This document shows positions 1 through 7,555 of a DNA stretch of 16,407 nt, piece after piece. Each line of letters starts with the position of its first letter. The first letter of the stretch is position 1. The stretch is from Rikenellaceae bacterium (GTDB lineage Bacteria > Bacteroidota > Bacteroidia > Bacteroidales > UBA932): NCBI GenBank assembly GCA_003513895.1, contig DOSU01000014.1, positions 1-16,407 of the forward strand, in the 5' to 3' direction. The notes under the pieces were generated by a model. That model did not search any database and was not told the DNA's origin. It saw only the letters and a program-made list of their open reading frames with translations. The position numbers and the translations under genes were made by a program.

Positions 1-434
1 CCAAAAAGGAAGGGGGCATAGCCGCCTCCTTCGGGAAAAATTGTCGCCACGGAAGTAAAGGTAGATTCGTTGAATATCAAGCCGTAGAAAAGGCTGTCAA
101 CAACATTTCCTGCTGCACCAACAAGAATAAGAGCCATCCCGGTGAGTACTCCCCGCGGCGAATCCAGCTTCAAAAGTTTTACTATGTAGTATATAATGAA
201 ACCAATTAATACAATCCTGAGGGAGCTTAGCAAAAACTTGCCAAATGCGCCGCCAAGTTGCATACCAAATGCCATTCCATTGTTTTCAATGAAATAGATT
301 TGGAACCATGAACCAAAGACAGGTATACTTTCGCCAAGAGTCATGTTGGTTTTAATCCACAACTTGACTGCCTGGTCTATAATCAGTAGTAAAATTACTA
401 TTAGTGTTACCTGCTTACCTTTGGATAGGCGCAT
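1..434 (-). CDS. lspA: Lipoprotein signal peptidase II, 3' end outside the window
   Basis: LspA is the inner-membrane aspartic peptidase that removes the signal peptide of prolipoproteins after lipidation. Translating the minus strand from the ATG at 434 gives 144 residues without a stop before the edge. Visible features are an N-terminal membrane helix followed by DQAVKLW, the conserved ENNGMAFGM segment, a second hydrophobic stretch, and GAAGNVVDSLFYG, which holds the first catalytic aspartate in the GNxxD motif. The second catalytic aspartate and last helix lie beyond base 1. The insertion after the GNxxD motif (around ESTFTSVATIFPEGGG) fits, from memory, the longer Bacteroidota form. The start lies 4 bases after the stop of the DksA-like gene, so the two are very probably cotranscribed. 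Family assignment is firm; only the 3' end is unknown. Confidence 0.93.
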   Translation of the reverse strand, partial: MRLSKGKQVTLIVILLLIIDQAVKLWIKTNMTLGESIPVFGSWFQIYFIENNGMAFGMQLGGAFGKFLLSSLRIVLIGFIIYYIVKLLKLDSPRGVLTGMALILVGAAGNVVDSLFYGLIFNESTFTSVATIFPEGGGYAPFLF

Positions 435-438
435 CGAA

Positions 439-846
439 TTAGTCTCTGCTATTTTTAGCCTCAACGCTTAGAGTTGCGTGAGGTACTATTAAAAGACGTT
501 CTTTGGGTATTAGTTTGCCTGTATCGCGGCAAATTCCGTAGGATTTGTTCTCGATTCTCACAAGAGCAGCCTCAAGTGATCGGATAAATTTATATTGTCT
601 CTGAGCCAACTGTCCGGCCTCCTCTTTGGATAGTGCAGAAGCTCCCTCTTCCAAAACTTTGAATGTAGGAGATGTATCCTCGGTATCGTTACTGGAACTG
701 TGTGTTACAGCAGACTTCAGTTGCTCATATTCCACCTGAGCTGCTTGCAGCTTTTGTTGGATGAGCTCTTTAAACATTTGAAGTTCACTATCGCTATAGC
801 GAACTTTCTCTCTAACCTCTTCTGCCGGTTTCCCTTTCTTTGTCAT
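439..846 (-). CDS. TraR/DksA-family RNA polymerase-binding regulator, degenerate zinc finger
   Basis: A 135-residue protein of the DksA/TraR type, a family that binds the RNA polymerase secondary channel and alters initiation. Residues 17-50 and 66-100 are predicted helical and would form the coiled-coil hairpin. The C-terminal globular segment begins at YGICRDTGKLIPKERL (103-118). In classical DksA this part carries four zinc-binding cysteines. Here only Cys106 remains; the partners are replaced (Thr109 and the SVEA segment 127-130). Bacteroidota homologues often share this zinc-less form, so it is not by itself a sign of decay. The gene lies between the guanine deaminase and lspA on the same strand; ileS, dksA-like and lspA together are, from memory, a common Bacteroidota arrangement. 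Whether it responds to ppGpp cannot be read from the sequence. Confidence 0.9.
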   Translation of the reverse strand: MTKKGKPAEEVREKVRYSDSELQMFKELIQQKLQAAQVEYEQLKSAVTHSSSNDTEDTSPTFKVLEEGASALSKEEAGQLAQRQYKFIRSLEAALVRIENKSYGICRDTGKLIPKERLLIVPHATLSVEAKNSRD

Positions 847-868
847 AGCCCGTTAATTTTTTAGTCTG

Positions 869-876
869 TAAAGATA
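869..876 (-). promoter_or_regulatory. Possible -7 box ahead of the dksA-like gene
   Basis: On the minus strand the bases read TATCTTTA, one mismatch from the Bacteroidetes -7 consensus TAnnTTTG, about 22 bases upstream of the ATG at 846. No clear TTTG -33 box is seen at the expected distance. It may give the dksA-like gene and lspA their own transcript in addition to readthrough from ileS. Confidence 0.35.
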
Positions 877-904
877 GTAATATTATATCTATATTATTCA
901 ATAT

Positions 905-1381
905 TTAGTAATGAACCTTCTTATCATTTCGCATCCATTCGTCAAAAGGTTCTACACCCTCATTCTTAAGAATTTGTTCAATTGGAATGCTTCTCTCGGA
1001 CATCTGTTTTGAAAACTCATCATAGATAAAAGCGTCGCTGAATCCGGCTTTTTGGGCATCATCCCTGCCGGCAGAATAGTATATTTTGTCTATGTGCGCC
1101 CAGTATGCAGCCGAAAGGCACATCGGACAAGGTTCGCAAGATGTGTAAAGCGTACAACCGGTAAGATTAAATGTCTTAAGCTTAGCGCAGGCAGAACGGA
1201 TTGCATTTACTTCGGCATGAGCGGTAGGGTCGTTGTCTATTGTTACACTGTTTGACGCAGTAGAAATGACTGTTCCGTCTTTCACTATTACAGCGCCAAA
1301 CGGCCCTCCGGTAACAGAACCGGCATTTGACAGAGCAATTTTCACAGCCTCTTGCATGAATTTCTCACCCTTATTTGTCAT
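905..1381 (-). CDS. guaD: Guanine deaminase (GuaD-type nucleobase deaminase)
   Basis: A cytidine-deaminase-fold zinc hydrolase that most resembles GuaD, which converts guanine to xanthine and ammonia in purine salvage. From the chosen start it has 158 residues, close to the 156 of Bacillus subtilis GuaD. The zinc site is visible as HAEVNAIR (histidine ligand and catalytic glutamate) and SCEPCPMC (two cysteine ligands). The downstream segment DDAQKAGFSDAFIYDE and the C-terminal aromatic tail are GuaD-like rather than TadA- or CodA-like. The frame is open up to 1474 (a TTG) with ATGs at 1444, 1423, 1381 and 1357. I chose 1381 because the family alignment begins there and AAGGG precedes it; upstream codons form a 7-residue repeat. 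The gene sits between ileS and the dksA-like gene, probably in one transcript. Confidence 0.85.
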   Translation of the reverse strand: MTNKGEKFMQEAVKIALSNAGSVTGGPFGAVIVKDGTVISTASNSVTIDNDPTAHAEVNAIRSACAKLKTFNLTGCTLYTSCEPCPMCLSAAYWAHIDKIYYSAGRDDAQKAGFSDAFIYDEFSKQMSERSIPIEQILKNEGVEPFDEWMRNDKKVHY

Positions 1382-1444
1382 AATATTTCCCTTATTTGCC
1401 TTATACTTGTCCTTATCTGTCATATTATCACTTTTGCCTGTCAT
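1361..1444 (-). repeat. Degenerate 21-bp tandem repeat (4 units) over the guaD start region
   Basis: Read on the minus strand in the guaD frame, four consecutive 7-codon units encode MTGKSDN, MTDKDKY, KANKGNI and MTNKGEK. Units 1, 2 and 4 begin with ATGACA, and all four have lysine at position 4; units 3 and 4 share CAAATAAGGG. The repeat therefore presents three possible start codons spaced by multiples of 21 bases. The units are diverged, so the duplication is not recent. Confidence 0.6.
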
Positions 1445-1488
1445 AAAACACTTATTGTTAATTGTATGCGCCAATATTTATGATAAAT

Positions 1489-4400
1489 TCAGATCTTTGT
1501 TACCTTGATTTTTATTGTTCCTTCGTCCCATTCAATGTCAAATCCACCTACGATCGAATCGTTAAGAGTAATTTCATTTGAAAGAGTCTGGTTGCACACA
1601 TAATCGCCAAACTGTTTGAGTGAATCAACAACTTCCTGCTGTGGTTCAATTTCCACAACAATTCTGTCTGTTACGTCAAAATGGCTATCTTTCCTAAGGT
1701 TCTGAATGCGGTTGACAATTTCGCGAGCTGTACCTTCGCGGCTCAATTCATCGCTCACGGTAATGTCAAGAGCAATCGTGAGCCTGCCGTCCATTGCAAC
1801 AAGCCAGCCCGGCATGTCTTCAGACATTATTTCATAATCCTCGGCAGAGATTTCAATTTCTCCCGATGCCATTGCAATACGGTAAATCTCGGAATTTTCG
1901 ATTGCATAAATTTCTTCCTGTTCAAAAGAGGCAAATACTGCAGAGATATCCTTCATCTGCTTACCGTATTTTTTTCCGAGAGTTTTAAAGTTCGGTTTGA
2001 TCTTTTTAACAATAAGACCTTTTGTGTCGTGAATGTATTCTACTTCTTTAACGTTTACCTCTCCAAGAACAAGGTTTTTTATCTGCTCAAACTGCTCCTT
2101 AAGGGAGATGTCCAGCACGGGAATCAAAATTTTTGCAAGCGGCTGACGAACTTTTATGTTCACTTTTCTTCTAAGGGCAAGAATCATTGAAGAGGCCCTT
2201 TGCGCAAGCTCCATTCTCTCCTCCAGATCTTTGTCTATTGCCTTTTTCGAAAATTTGGGCATCATTACAAGGTGTACAGAACTCTCTTTATGTCTTTTTG
2301 ATACGGCATTAAGGTCGAGAAAGATGCGTTCCATAAAGAAAGGCGCTATAGGAGCCGAAAGAATTGCCACTGTCTCTAGAGCGGAATAGAGGGTTTGATA
2401 TGCCGAAAGTTTGTCGCTATCCATCTCTCCCCCCCAGAATCTTTTTCTGTTTAGGCGGACATACCAGTTGCTAAGGTTGTCGTTTACAAAATCCTGGATT
2501 TTCCTGCCTGCCAGAGTGACATCAAAGTTCTCATATGCATCACATACCTCTTTAACAAGTGTGTTTAGCAAAGAAATTATCCAGCGATCTATTTCCGGTC
2601 TTTTGCTCAGTTCTACCTCTTTTTCGCTATTGTCGAAGTTGTCTACATTGGCGTATAGTGAAAAGAATGAATAGGTATTGTACAGAGTTCCGAAAAATTT
2701 GCGTCGTACTTCATCCACCCCGCTCACGTCGAACTTGATGTTGTCCCAAGGCTGAGCGTTAGTGAGCATATACCACCTCAGTGCATCTGCGCCGAATTCA
2801 TCAAGTGTCGAAAACGGATCCACGGCGTTGCCCAGTCGCTTGCTCATTTTGTTTCCGTCTTTGTCGAGAACAAGTCCGTTTGAAATAACTGTCCTGAAAG
2901 CAACTTTGTCGCTTATCATTGTTGAAATTGCATGGAGAGTAAAGAACCATCCCCTTGTCTGGTCTACGCCTTCGGCAATAAAATTGGCTGTCCGGCCAAA
3001 CTCTTCACTGCCGGCTTTTTCAAGGCCAACCTGGGCATAAGGCATTGCGCCTGAATCGAACCAAACATCAATGAGGTCACTTTCGCGTATCATCTTCTTT
3101 CCGGTTAGAGAAACAAGAATAAAATCATCGACGAATGGTCTGTGCAAATCTATCTTTTCGTAATTTTCCTTTGAATAGTCTCCGGGTATAAAACATTTTT
3201 CCTTTAACGGATTGTTTTTCATAAATCCGGCAGTTGCCGATTTTTCAAGCTCATTAAAGAGCTCCGATGCCGAACCTATGCACATCTCCTCGGTACCATC
3301 CTCGCTCCTCCATATAGGCAGAGGTGTTCCCCAGTAGCGACTCCTTGAGAGGTTCCAGTCCTGCAGGTTCTCAAGCCATTTCCCAAACCTGCCGGTTCCT
3401 GTTGCTTCCGGTTTCCAGTTTATTGTCTTGTTCAGTTCGGTCATTCTGTCCTGAACGGCAGTAGTTCGGATGAACCAAGAGTCGAGAGGATAGTAGAGAA
3501 CCGGTTTGTCTGTTCTCCAGCAATGCGGATATGAGTGGATGTGCTTTTCTATTTTAAATGCAAGACCCTGTTGTTTCAACATTACAGAAATATCAATATC
3601 AACAGTTGGATCACTTTCCGAGAGTGAACTGTCGTAGGCATTTTTAACAAATCTCCCGGCAAATTCACGGTAAGAATCCATAACGCGCTCCTTAACAAAA
3701 GAAGAATCAAGATCCTCAATTTTATAGAACTTTCCGGTTCTATCTACGAGTGGCTGCATCACACCGTTTATATCTTTTACAAGAAGGGCGGGAACCTTGT
3801 TTGCTTTTGCTACTTTGTCGTCATCGGCACCAAATGTTGGCGCTATATGCACAATTCCGGTACCGTCGCTCGTGGTAACAAAATCACCTGAAATAACTCT
3901 TAGCGCACCTTCTTCGGGTTTTACCCAAGGTATAAGTTGTTCGTATTCTATGCCGCAAAGCTTTGCTCCTGTTATATGTTTGCCTGTTACGCGGAAAGGA
4001 ATAAGTTTATCTCCGGCTTTGTAATCTTCTATTGCAATTTCTGCAGCCTTTGGGTTGAAGTGAACGCCAAGCAGCTCTTCTGCAACTATATATATGACTT
4101 TTTCGTGAGTATACGGATTGAAAGAAAGAACTCTTATGTACTTGATTTTTGGACCAACGCAAAGTGCCGTATTGGAAGGGAGCGTCCAGGGTGTGGTTGT
4201 CCAGGCAAGAAAGTATAGAGGCAGCTCTTCGCCCAACTCTTTTACAGTCTCTTCAATAAGACTTTTGGATGCATGGTTGTTTATAACTTTGAACTGAGCC
4301 ACAGCAGTTGTATCCTTGACATCCTTGTAACATCCGGGTTGATTTAGCTCGTGTGTGCTGAGTCCTGTTCCGGCTGCCGGAGAGAATGGCTGAATTGAAT

Positions 4401-4938
4401 ATCCTTTGTATAGCAGACCCTTTTCGTAAATTTTTTTAAGCAGATACCAGAGCGATTCAATATATCTGTTGTCGTATGTTATGTATGGATTATCCATATC
4501 CACCCAGTAGCCGATTCTTTCAGTAAGACTCTCCCACTCCTTTGTATATTTCATTACCTCCCTGCGGCAGGCTGAGTTATACTCCTCTACAGTGATACTC
4601 TTCCCAATGTCTTCTTTAGTAATTCCAAGCATCTTCTCAACACCGAGTTCTACCGGAAGGCCATGAGTGTCCCATCCTGCCTTGCGTTCGACCAAAAAAC
4701 CCTGCTGAGTTTTGTAGCGACAAAACACATCTTTAATTGCTCTTGCCATTACATGATGAATGCCGGGCATACCATTTGCCGATGGCGGTCCCTCATGAAA
4801 TACAAACCTCTTTGCACCCTCGCGCTCCGAAATGCTTTTCTCAAAACATTTTTCATCTTTCCACTTGTTAAGAACAGATTTGTTTATCTCAACTAAATTC
4901 AGGTTTTTGTACTCGGCAAATCTCATTTTCATACTCAT
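1489..4938 (-). CDS. ileS: Isoleucyl-tRNA synthetase
   Basis: A complete 1149-residue class I aminoacyl-tRNA synthetase that charges tRNA-Ile. The HIGH region is FHEGPPSANGMPGIHH (47-62), with GIHH as the signature. The KMSKS loop is KMSKR (697-701), within KDGNKMSKRLGN. Between them lies the editing domain with TWTLPSN-type and GTGIVHIAP motifs. The C-terminal part after about residue 760 contains the anticodon-binding helices and a long extension that ends without an obvious cysteine-rich zinc finger. Length and HIGH context match the eukaryote-like (IleS2) branch found in Bacteroidota, a branch that includes forms with reduced mupirocin sensitivity. Starts at residues 3 and 5 are also possible; I kept the first ATG because the promoter box lies just upstream. 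It is divergent from cvpA and heads a minus-strand cluster ending in lspA. Confidence 0.97.
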   Translation of the reverse strand: MSMKMRFAEYKNLNLVEINKSVLNKWKDEKCFEKSISEREGAKRFVFHEGPPSANGMPGIHHVMARAIKDVFCRYKTQQGFLVERKAGWDTHGLPVELGVEKMLGITKEDIGKSITVEEYNSACRREVMKYTKEWESLTERIGYWVDMDNPYITYDNRYIESLWYLLKKIYEKGLLYKGYSIQPFSPAAGTGLSTHELNQPGCYKDVKDTTAVAQFKVINNHASKSLIEETVKELGEELPLYFLAWTTTPWTLPSNTALCVGPKIKYIRVLSFNPYTHEKVIYIVAEELLGVHFNPKAAEIAIEDYKAGDKLIPFRVTGKHITGAKLCGIEYEQLIPWVKPEEGALRVISGDFVTTSDGTGIVHIAPTFGADDDKVAKANKVPALLVKDINGVMQPLVDRTGKFYKIEDLDSSFVKERVMDSYREFAGRFVKNAYDSSLSESDPTVDIDISVMLKQQGLAFKIEKHIHSYPHCWRTDKPVLYYPLDSWFIRTTAVQDRMTELNKTINWKPEATGTGRFGKWLENLQDWNLSRSRYWGTPLPIWRSEDGTEEMCIGSASELFNELEKSATAGFMKNNPLKEKCFIPGDYSKENYEKIDLHRPFVDDFILVSLTGKKMIRESDLIDVWFDSGAMPYAQVGLEKAGSEEFGRTANFIAEGVDQTRGWFFTLHAISTMISDKVAFRTVISNGLVLDKDGNKMSKRLGNAVDPFSTLDEFGADALRWYMLTNAQPWDNIKFDVSGVDEVRRKFFGTLYNTYSFFSLYANVDNFDNSEKEVELSKRPEIDRWIISLLNTLVKEVCDAYENFDVTLAGRKIQDFVNDNLSNWYVRLNRKRFWGGEMDSDKLSAYQTLYSALETVAILSAPIAPFFMERIFLDLNAVSKRHKESSVHLVMMPKFSKKAIDKDLEERMELAQRASSMILALRRKVNIKVRQPLAKILIPVLDISLKEQFEQIKNLVLGEVNVKEVEYIHDTKGLIVKKIKPNFKTLGKKYGKQMKDISAVFASFEQEEIYAIENSEIYRIAMASGEIEISAEDYEIMSEDMPGWLVAMDGRLTIALDITVSDELSREGTAREIVNRIQNLRKDSHFDVTDRIVVEIEPQQEVVDSLKQFGDYVCNQTLSNEITLNDSIVGGFDIEWDEGTIKIKVTKI

Positions 4939-4944
4939 TTAGAA

Positions 4945-4975
4945 TTTGCAAAGATACGATTATTCACTACTTTTG
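4945..4975 (+). promoter_or_regulatory. -33/-7 promoter for cvpA
   Basis: TTTG at 4945-4948 and TACTTTTG at 4968-4975 (fits TAnnTTTG) are separated by 19 bases, the consensus Bacteroidetes spacing. The predicted transcript starts near 4979, giving a leader of roughly 14 bases before the ATG at 4993. The elements flank the divergent ileS -7 box, so the two promoters occupy the same DNA. Confidence 0.65.
4949..4956 (-). promoter_or_regulatory. -7 promoter box for ileS
   Basis: The minus strand reads TATCTTTG, an exact fit to the Bacteroidetes -7 consensus TAnnTTTG. It ends 10 bases before the ileS start codon at 4938, predicting a leader of only about 5-8 bases. The -33 element is poor: the expected place holds a T-run rather than TTTG. 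Confidence 0.6.
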
Positions 4976-4992
4976 AAAAAAATTGATTTGCT

Positions 4993-5487
4993 ATGGCACT
5001 CAACGCTGCAGATATTGTTCTTTTATTATGTTTTATTCCGGCAATCTTTGGCGGACTCATAAAAGGATTTGTTCGTCAGGCGGCAGGTCTTGCGGCACTT
5101 TTACTGGGAATTTGGGCAGGATATCACTTTTCCGAACTTCTAAGCACAAAACTGAATACCTGGATAGACACTTCACCACAGTGGATGAATACAATATCGT
5201 TTGCAATAATTTTCATTGTAGTTCTTCTGATTGTCACACTTATCGGGCGTCTCTCGGAAAAAGCAATAAAGCTTGTTTTGCTGGGATGGCTGGACAAACT
5301 TTTAGGGCTGGTTTTTGCACTTGTTAAAACTGCATTTATCCTCAGTATAATTATATTTCTCCTGGCATCAATGGACTCCCTGATTCCGTTTCTCCCACAT
5401 CAAACTTTAGAAAATTCTAAAATTTATACTTTTTTGGCTTCTCTTGCGCCAAAGTTTTTTCCTTATATTAGAAATATCGTCTCTTAA
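4993..5487 (+). CDS. cvpA: CvpA-family membrane protein
   Basis: A 164-residue integral membrane protein of the CvpA family, named for the Escherichia coli gene needed for colicin V production; its biochemical role is not settled, and it is linked to envelope homeostasis. Hydrophobic segments at about residues 7-26, 28-46, 68-87 and 103-125 fit four membrane helices. GGLIKGFVRQAAG (20-32) and the segment around GWLDKLLG (97-104) match the conserved CvpA loops. The start is the first ATG after a consensus promoter; there is no Shine-Dalgarno sequence, which is normal for Bacteroidota. It lies directly upstream of a colicin V-type peptide exporter, but with 226 bases between them and a separate promoter-like box, so a functional link is only suggestive. 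Confidence 0.88.
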   Translation: MALNAADIVLLLCFIPAIFGGLIKGFVRQAAGLAALLLGIWAGYHFSELLSTKLNTWIDTSPQWMNTISFAIIFIVVLLIVTLIGRLSEKAIKLVLLGWLDKLLGLVFALVKTAFILSIIIFLLASMDSLIPFLPHQTLENSKIYTFLASLAPKFFPYIRNIVS

Positions 5488-5591
5488 AGCTTTTTTTCTA
5501 GATTTTAAATTCTAAAGTCGTCAAAAAAGATCATTCCCGTCAAATTTCAAACATTCGTACCTTTTGACACACAGGTTATTACATGTGTGTT

Positions 5592-5599
5592 TAATTTTG
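5592..5599 (+). promoter_or_regulatory. Possible -7 box for the exporter/peptide operon
   Basis: TAATTTTG fits TAnnTTTG. The nearest TTTG upstream (5563-5566) is 25 bases away, longer than the usual 19-21, so the -33 element is uncertain. A start about 4 bases downstream would put the transcript start almost exactly at the foot of the long stem at 5605-5685. Confidence 0.4.
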
Positions 5600-5604
5600 C
5601 TTAC

Positions 5605-5685
5605 GAACAGAGGGGGGGCTGGTGAAGTTGGTTCTCTTACGGGGGCAAAAGAGTTAGTGGTGTTGGAAAGCCTCCCTGTCTGTTT
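5605..5685 (+). promoter_or_regulatory. Highly structured leader upstream of the peptide exporter
   Basis: Bases 5612-5620 (G-run then CT) can pair with 5669-5677 (AGCCTCCCT), including two G-U pairs. After a one-base bulge at 5678, 5606-5611 pair with 5679-5684. This gives a stem of about 15 pairs closing a 48-base loop, inside which CTCTT (5634-5638) can pair with AAGAG (5649-5653). The outer stem runs straight into TTTTAATT. The exporter Shine-Dalgarno region (AGGAGAGAGGAG, 5701-5712) is outside the stem. It could be an attenuator, a stability element or an unrelated small RNA; I recognise no known riboswitch. Confidence 0.4.
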
Positions 5686-5713
5686 TAATTAAAAACAATG
5701 AGGAGAGAGGAGT

Positions 5714-7555
5714 ATGGGATATTCGGTAAAAATTAGACAACACGACATAAGCGACTGCGGAGTTGCATGCCTTGCATCAATATCGGCCTATTATGGTCTT
5801 AAACTTCCTCTTGCGAAACTCAGGATATTCAGCAACACCGGCAAAAACGGGACTACAATAAAAGGCGTTGTTGAGGCAGCGAAGAAATTCGGTTTCGATG
5901 CTCAAGGATTTAGCGGCAGAAAGTCTTCTCTTTACAAGGTACCCAAGCCAACAATACTTCACCTTCAAAAAAGTGACGGTCTACTTCACTTTATTGTTCT
6001 TTATAAGATTCACAACGGACTCCTTCATATAATGGATCCTCTGGATGGAAACATGCACAGGATTAAAATGGAAGAGCTTCTGGCAGAATGGAGCGGAAAG
6101 CTGATTACTCTCTCTCCCGGCAATGAATTTGTAAAGGGAATTTCCGGCACTCCGGTTTTAGAAAGGCTTTTTAAGATAATTACTTCAAACAGAAAATCTC
6201 TTTTTAATGCGCTATTACTCTCAATTTTATATTTGACAACAGCATTCAGCATTACAATATTTATAAAGCAAATAATTGACAGCATTATTCCGGACGGCAA
6301 TGCAGTTATGCTCAACACTTTTGCAGTTGGAATGCTTGCTGTATTTCTTATGTCGTTTTTTCTTTCATGGATGAGATCGGTGTTGCTTTTAAAAACAGGA
6401 ACAGCTACAGACAAAAGGCTTATTGGAGAGTATATCAGGCATATGGTTACTCTACCCCAGCAATTCTTCGATTTGCGTACAACGGGGGAGATTACTTCGA
6501 GAGTCTCCGATGCATTTAAAATCCGATCCCTTGTTACAGAAACTCTTATTGGTATCGTAATATCATTATCGACACTAATAATTTCGCTTGCAGTTATGCT
6601 TGTGATCTCTCCAAATCTGGCATTTGTTGCAATTCTGTGTGTACCTGTCTACTATATAATATATATAACTTATGATACTTATAACAAACGGGTACATCGA
6701 AAGATTATGGAGCAGGGCTCCCGTTTCGAAAGTTCCCTTATTGAACTGGTCCGTTCTCAAAAGGCTTTAAAATATTTTAGCAACGAGGAGTTTGCGGCTG
6801 GCAGGACAATTGGCAATCTCTCGGAATTATGTGACACATTTTTTAAATCGGGAAGATTTGGTACTGGTGCGGGAGGCGCAGCAGAATTTGTATCAAGAGT
6901 TTTGACTGTTTTGATTCTATGGCTGGGAGGGAGATCCATGATGGCCGGAGAGATCACTTTGGGTGAGTTGGTCTCTTTTTTCACAATCATCTCCCTCTTT
7001 TCCTCTCCGCTTTCGGAACTGATTGGCATAAACTCAGTTATCCGGGAGGGAATGGTTGCGGCAGACAGGCTGTTTGAAATAATGGAGCTTGATCCTGAGC
7101 CTTTGTCTGAAGGGATAACTCCGGATCTCTCTGCTCCTGAATGTTTAAGCCTGAGTGGAATCAGATTTTCATATCCCGACAGGCCTACGCTGTTTACTGA
7201 AATGAACATGGAATTGAAAAGGGGAAAAATTACCGCCCTTTCGGGCGAAAGCGGATCGGGAAAGAGCACTGTTGTTTCTCTGATTTTAAGAATGCATCAG
7301 GCCCAGAATGGCACAATTATGCTCAACGATATAAATATAAATCACATCAATCTCAGACACTGGCGTTCATCGGTTTCTGTGGTTCCACAAAATCCCGAAT
7401 TATATGATGCAACAATACTGGAGAACATTGCACCCGGTGAGGAAGATCCGGATATTGAAAGGATTTTAAGATTGTGTGAAGAACTTAACATTTTGAATTT
7501 TATTGCAGCACTTCCCTCGGGCTTCGAGACGAAGACAGGAGAAAATGGCACTTAG
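5714..7555 (+). CDS. Peptidase-containing ABC exporter for double-glycine peptides, cut short by an amber codon
   Basis: A 613-residue open frame of the PCAT class (C39 peptidase fused to an ABC exporter), which cleaves leader peptides after GG and exports the product across the inner membrane. The peptidase domain (1-about 135) has oxyanion Gln9, catalytic Cys15 in DCGVAC, His92 and Asp108. The six-helix membrane domain spans about 160-440. The ATPase begins near 478, with Walker A GESGSGKST (511-519) and Q-loop Gln559. Translation stops at TAG (7553-7555) directly after GENGT, where homologues usually have glutamine then LSGGQ. The predicted product would therefore lack the signature motif, Walker B and H-loop and should not hydrolyse ATP. 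A strong Shine-Dalgarno sequence (AGGAGAGAGGAG) precedes this start, unlike most genes here. The two leader-peptide genes follow directly and are its likely substrates. Confidence 0.88.
   Translation: MGYSVKIRQHDISDCGVACLASISAYYGLKLPLAKLRIFSNTGKNGTTIKGVVEAAKKFGFDAQGFSGRKSSLYKVPKPTILHLQKSDGLLHFIVLYKIHNGLLHIMDPLDGNMHRIKMEELLAEWSGKLITLSPGNEFVKGISGTPVLERLFKIITSNRKSLFNALLLSILYLTTAFSITIFIKQIIDSIIPDGNAVMLNTFAVGMLAVFLMSFFLSWMRSVLLLKTGTATDKRLIGEYIRHMVTLPQQFFDLRTTGEITSRVSDAFKIRSLVTETLIGIVISLSTLIISLAVMLVISPNLAFVAILCVPVYYIIYITYDTYNKRVHRKIMEQGSRFESSLIELVRSQKALKYFSNEEFAAGRTIGNLSELCDTFFKSGRFGTGAGGAAEFVSRVLTVLILWLGGRSMMAGEITLGELVSFFTIISLFSSPLSELIGINSVIREGMVAADRLFEIMELDPEPLSEGITPDLSAPECLSLSGIRFSYPDRPTLFTEMNMELKRGKITALSGESGSGKSTVVSLILRMHQAQNGTIMLNDININHINLRHWRSSVSVVPQNPELYDATILENIAPGEEDPDIERILRLCEELNILNFIAALPSGFETKTGENGT

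Noticed and set aside
1444..1474. TTG at 1474 or ATG at 1444 as the guanine deaminase start.
   Set aside because: They add repeat-derived residues absent from the family; the ATG at 1381 gives the usual length and follows a purine-rich AAGGG.
1681..2190. A 169-codon plus-strand open frame within ileS.
   Set aside because: Complementary-strand shadow of a strongly conserved gene; its composition has no domain signature.
5490..5515. AT-rich near-palindrome after cvpA as a terminator.
   Set aside because: Only about 4 pairs form at the base and there is no GC-rich stem; too weak to call.
6757..7269. A 170-codon minus-strand open frame within the exporter.
   Set aside because: Lies opposite the membrane and Walker A regions of the exporter, with no independent start signal or motif.
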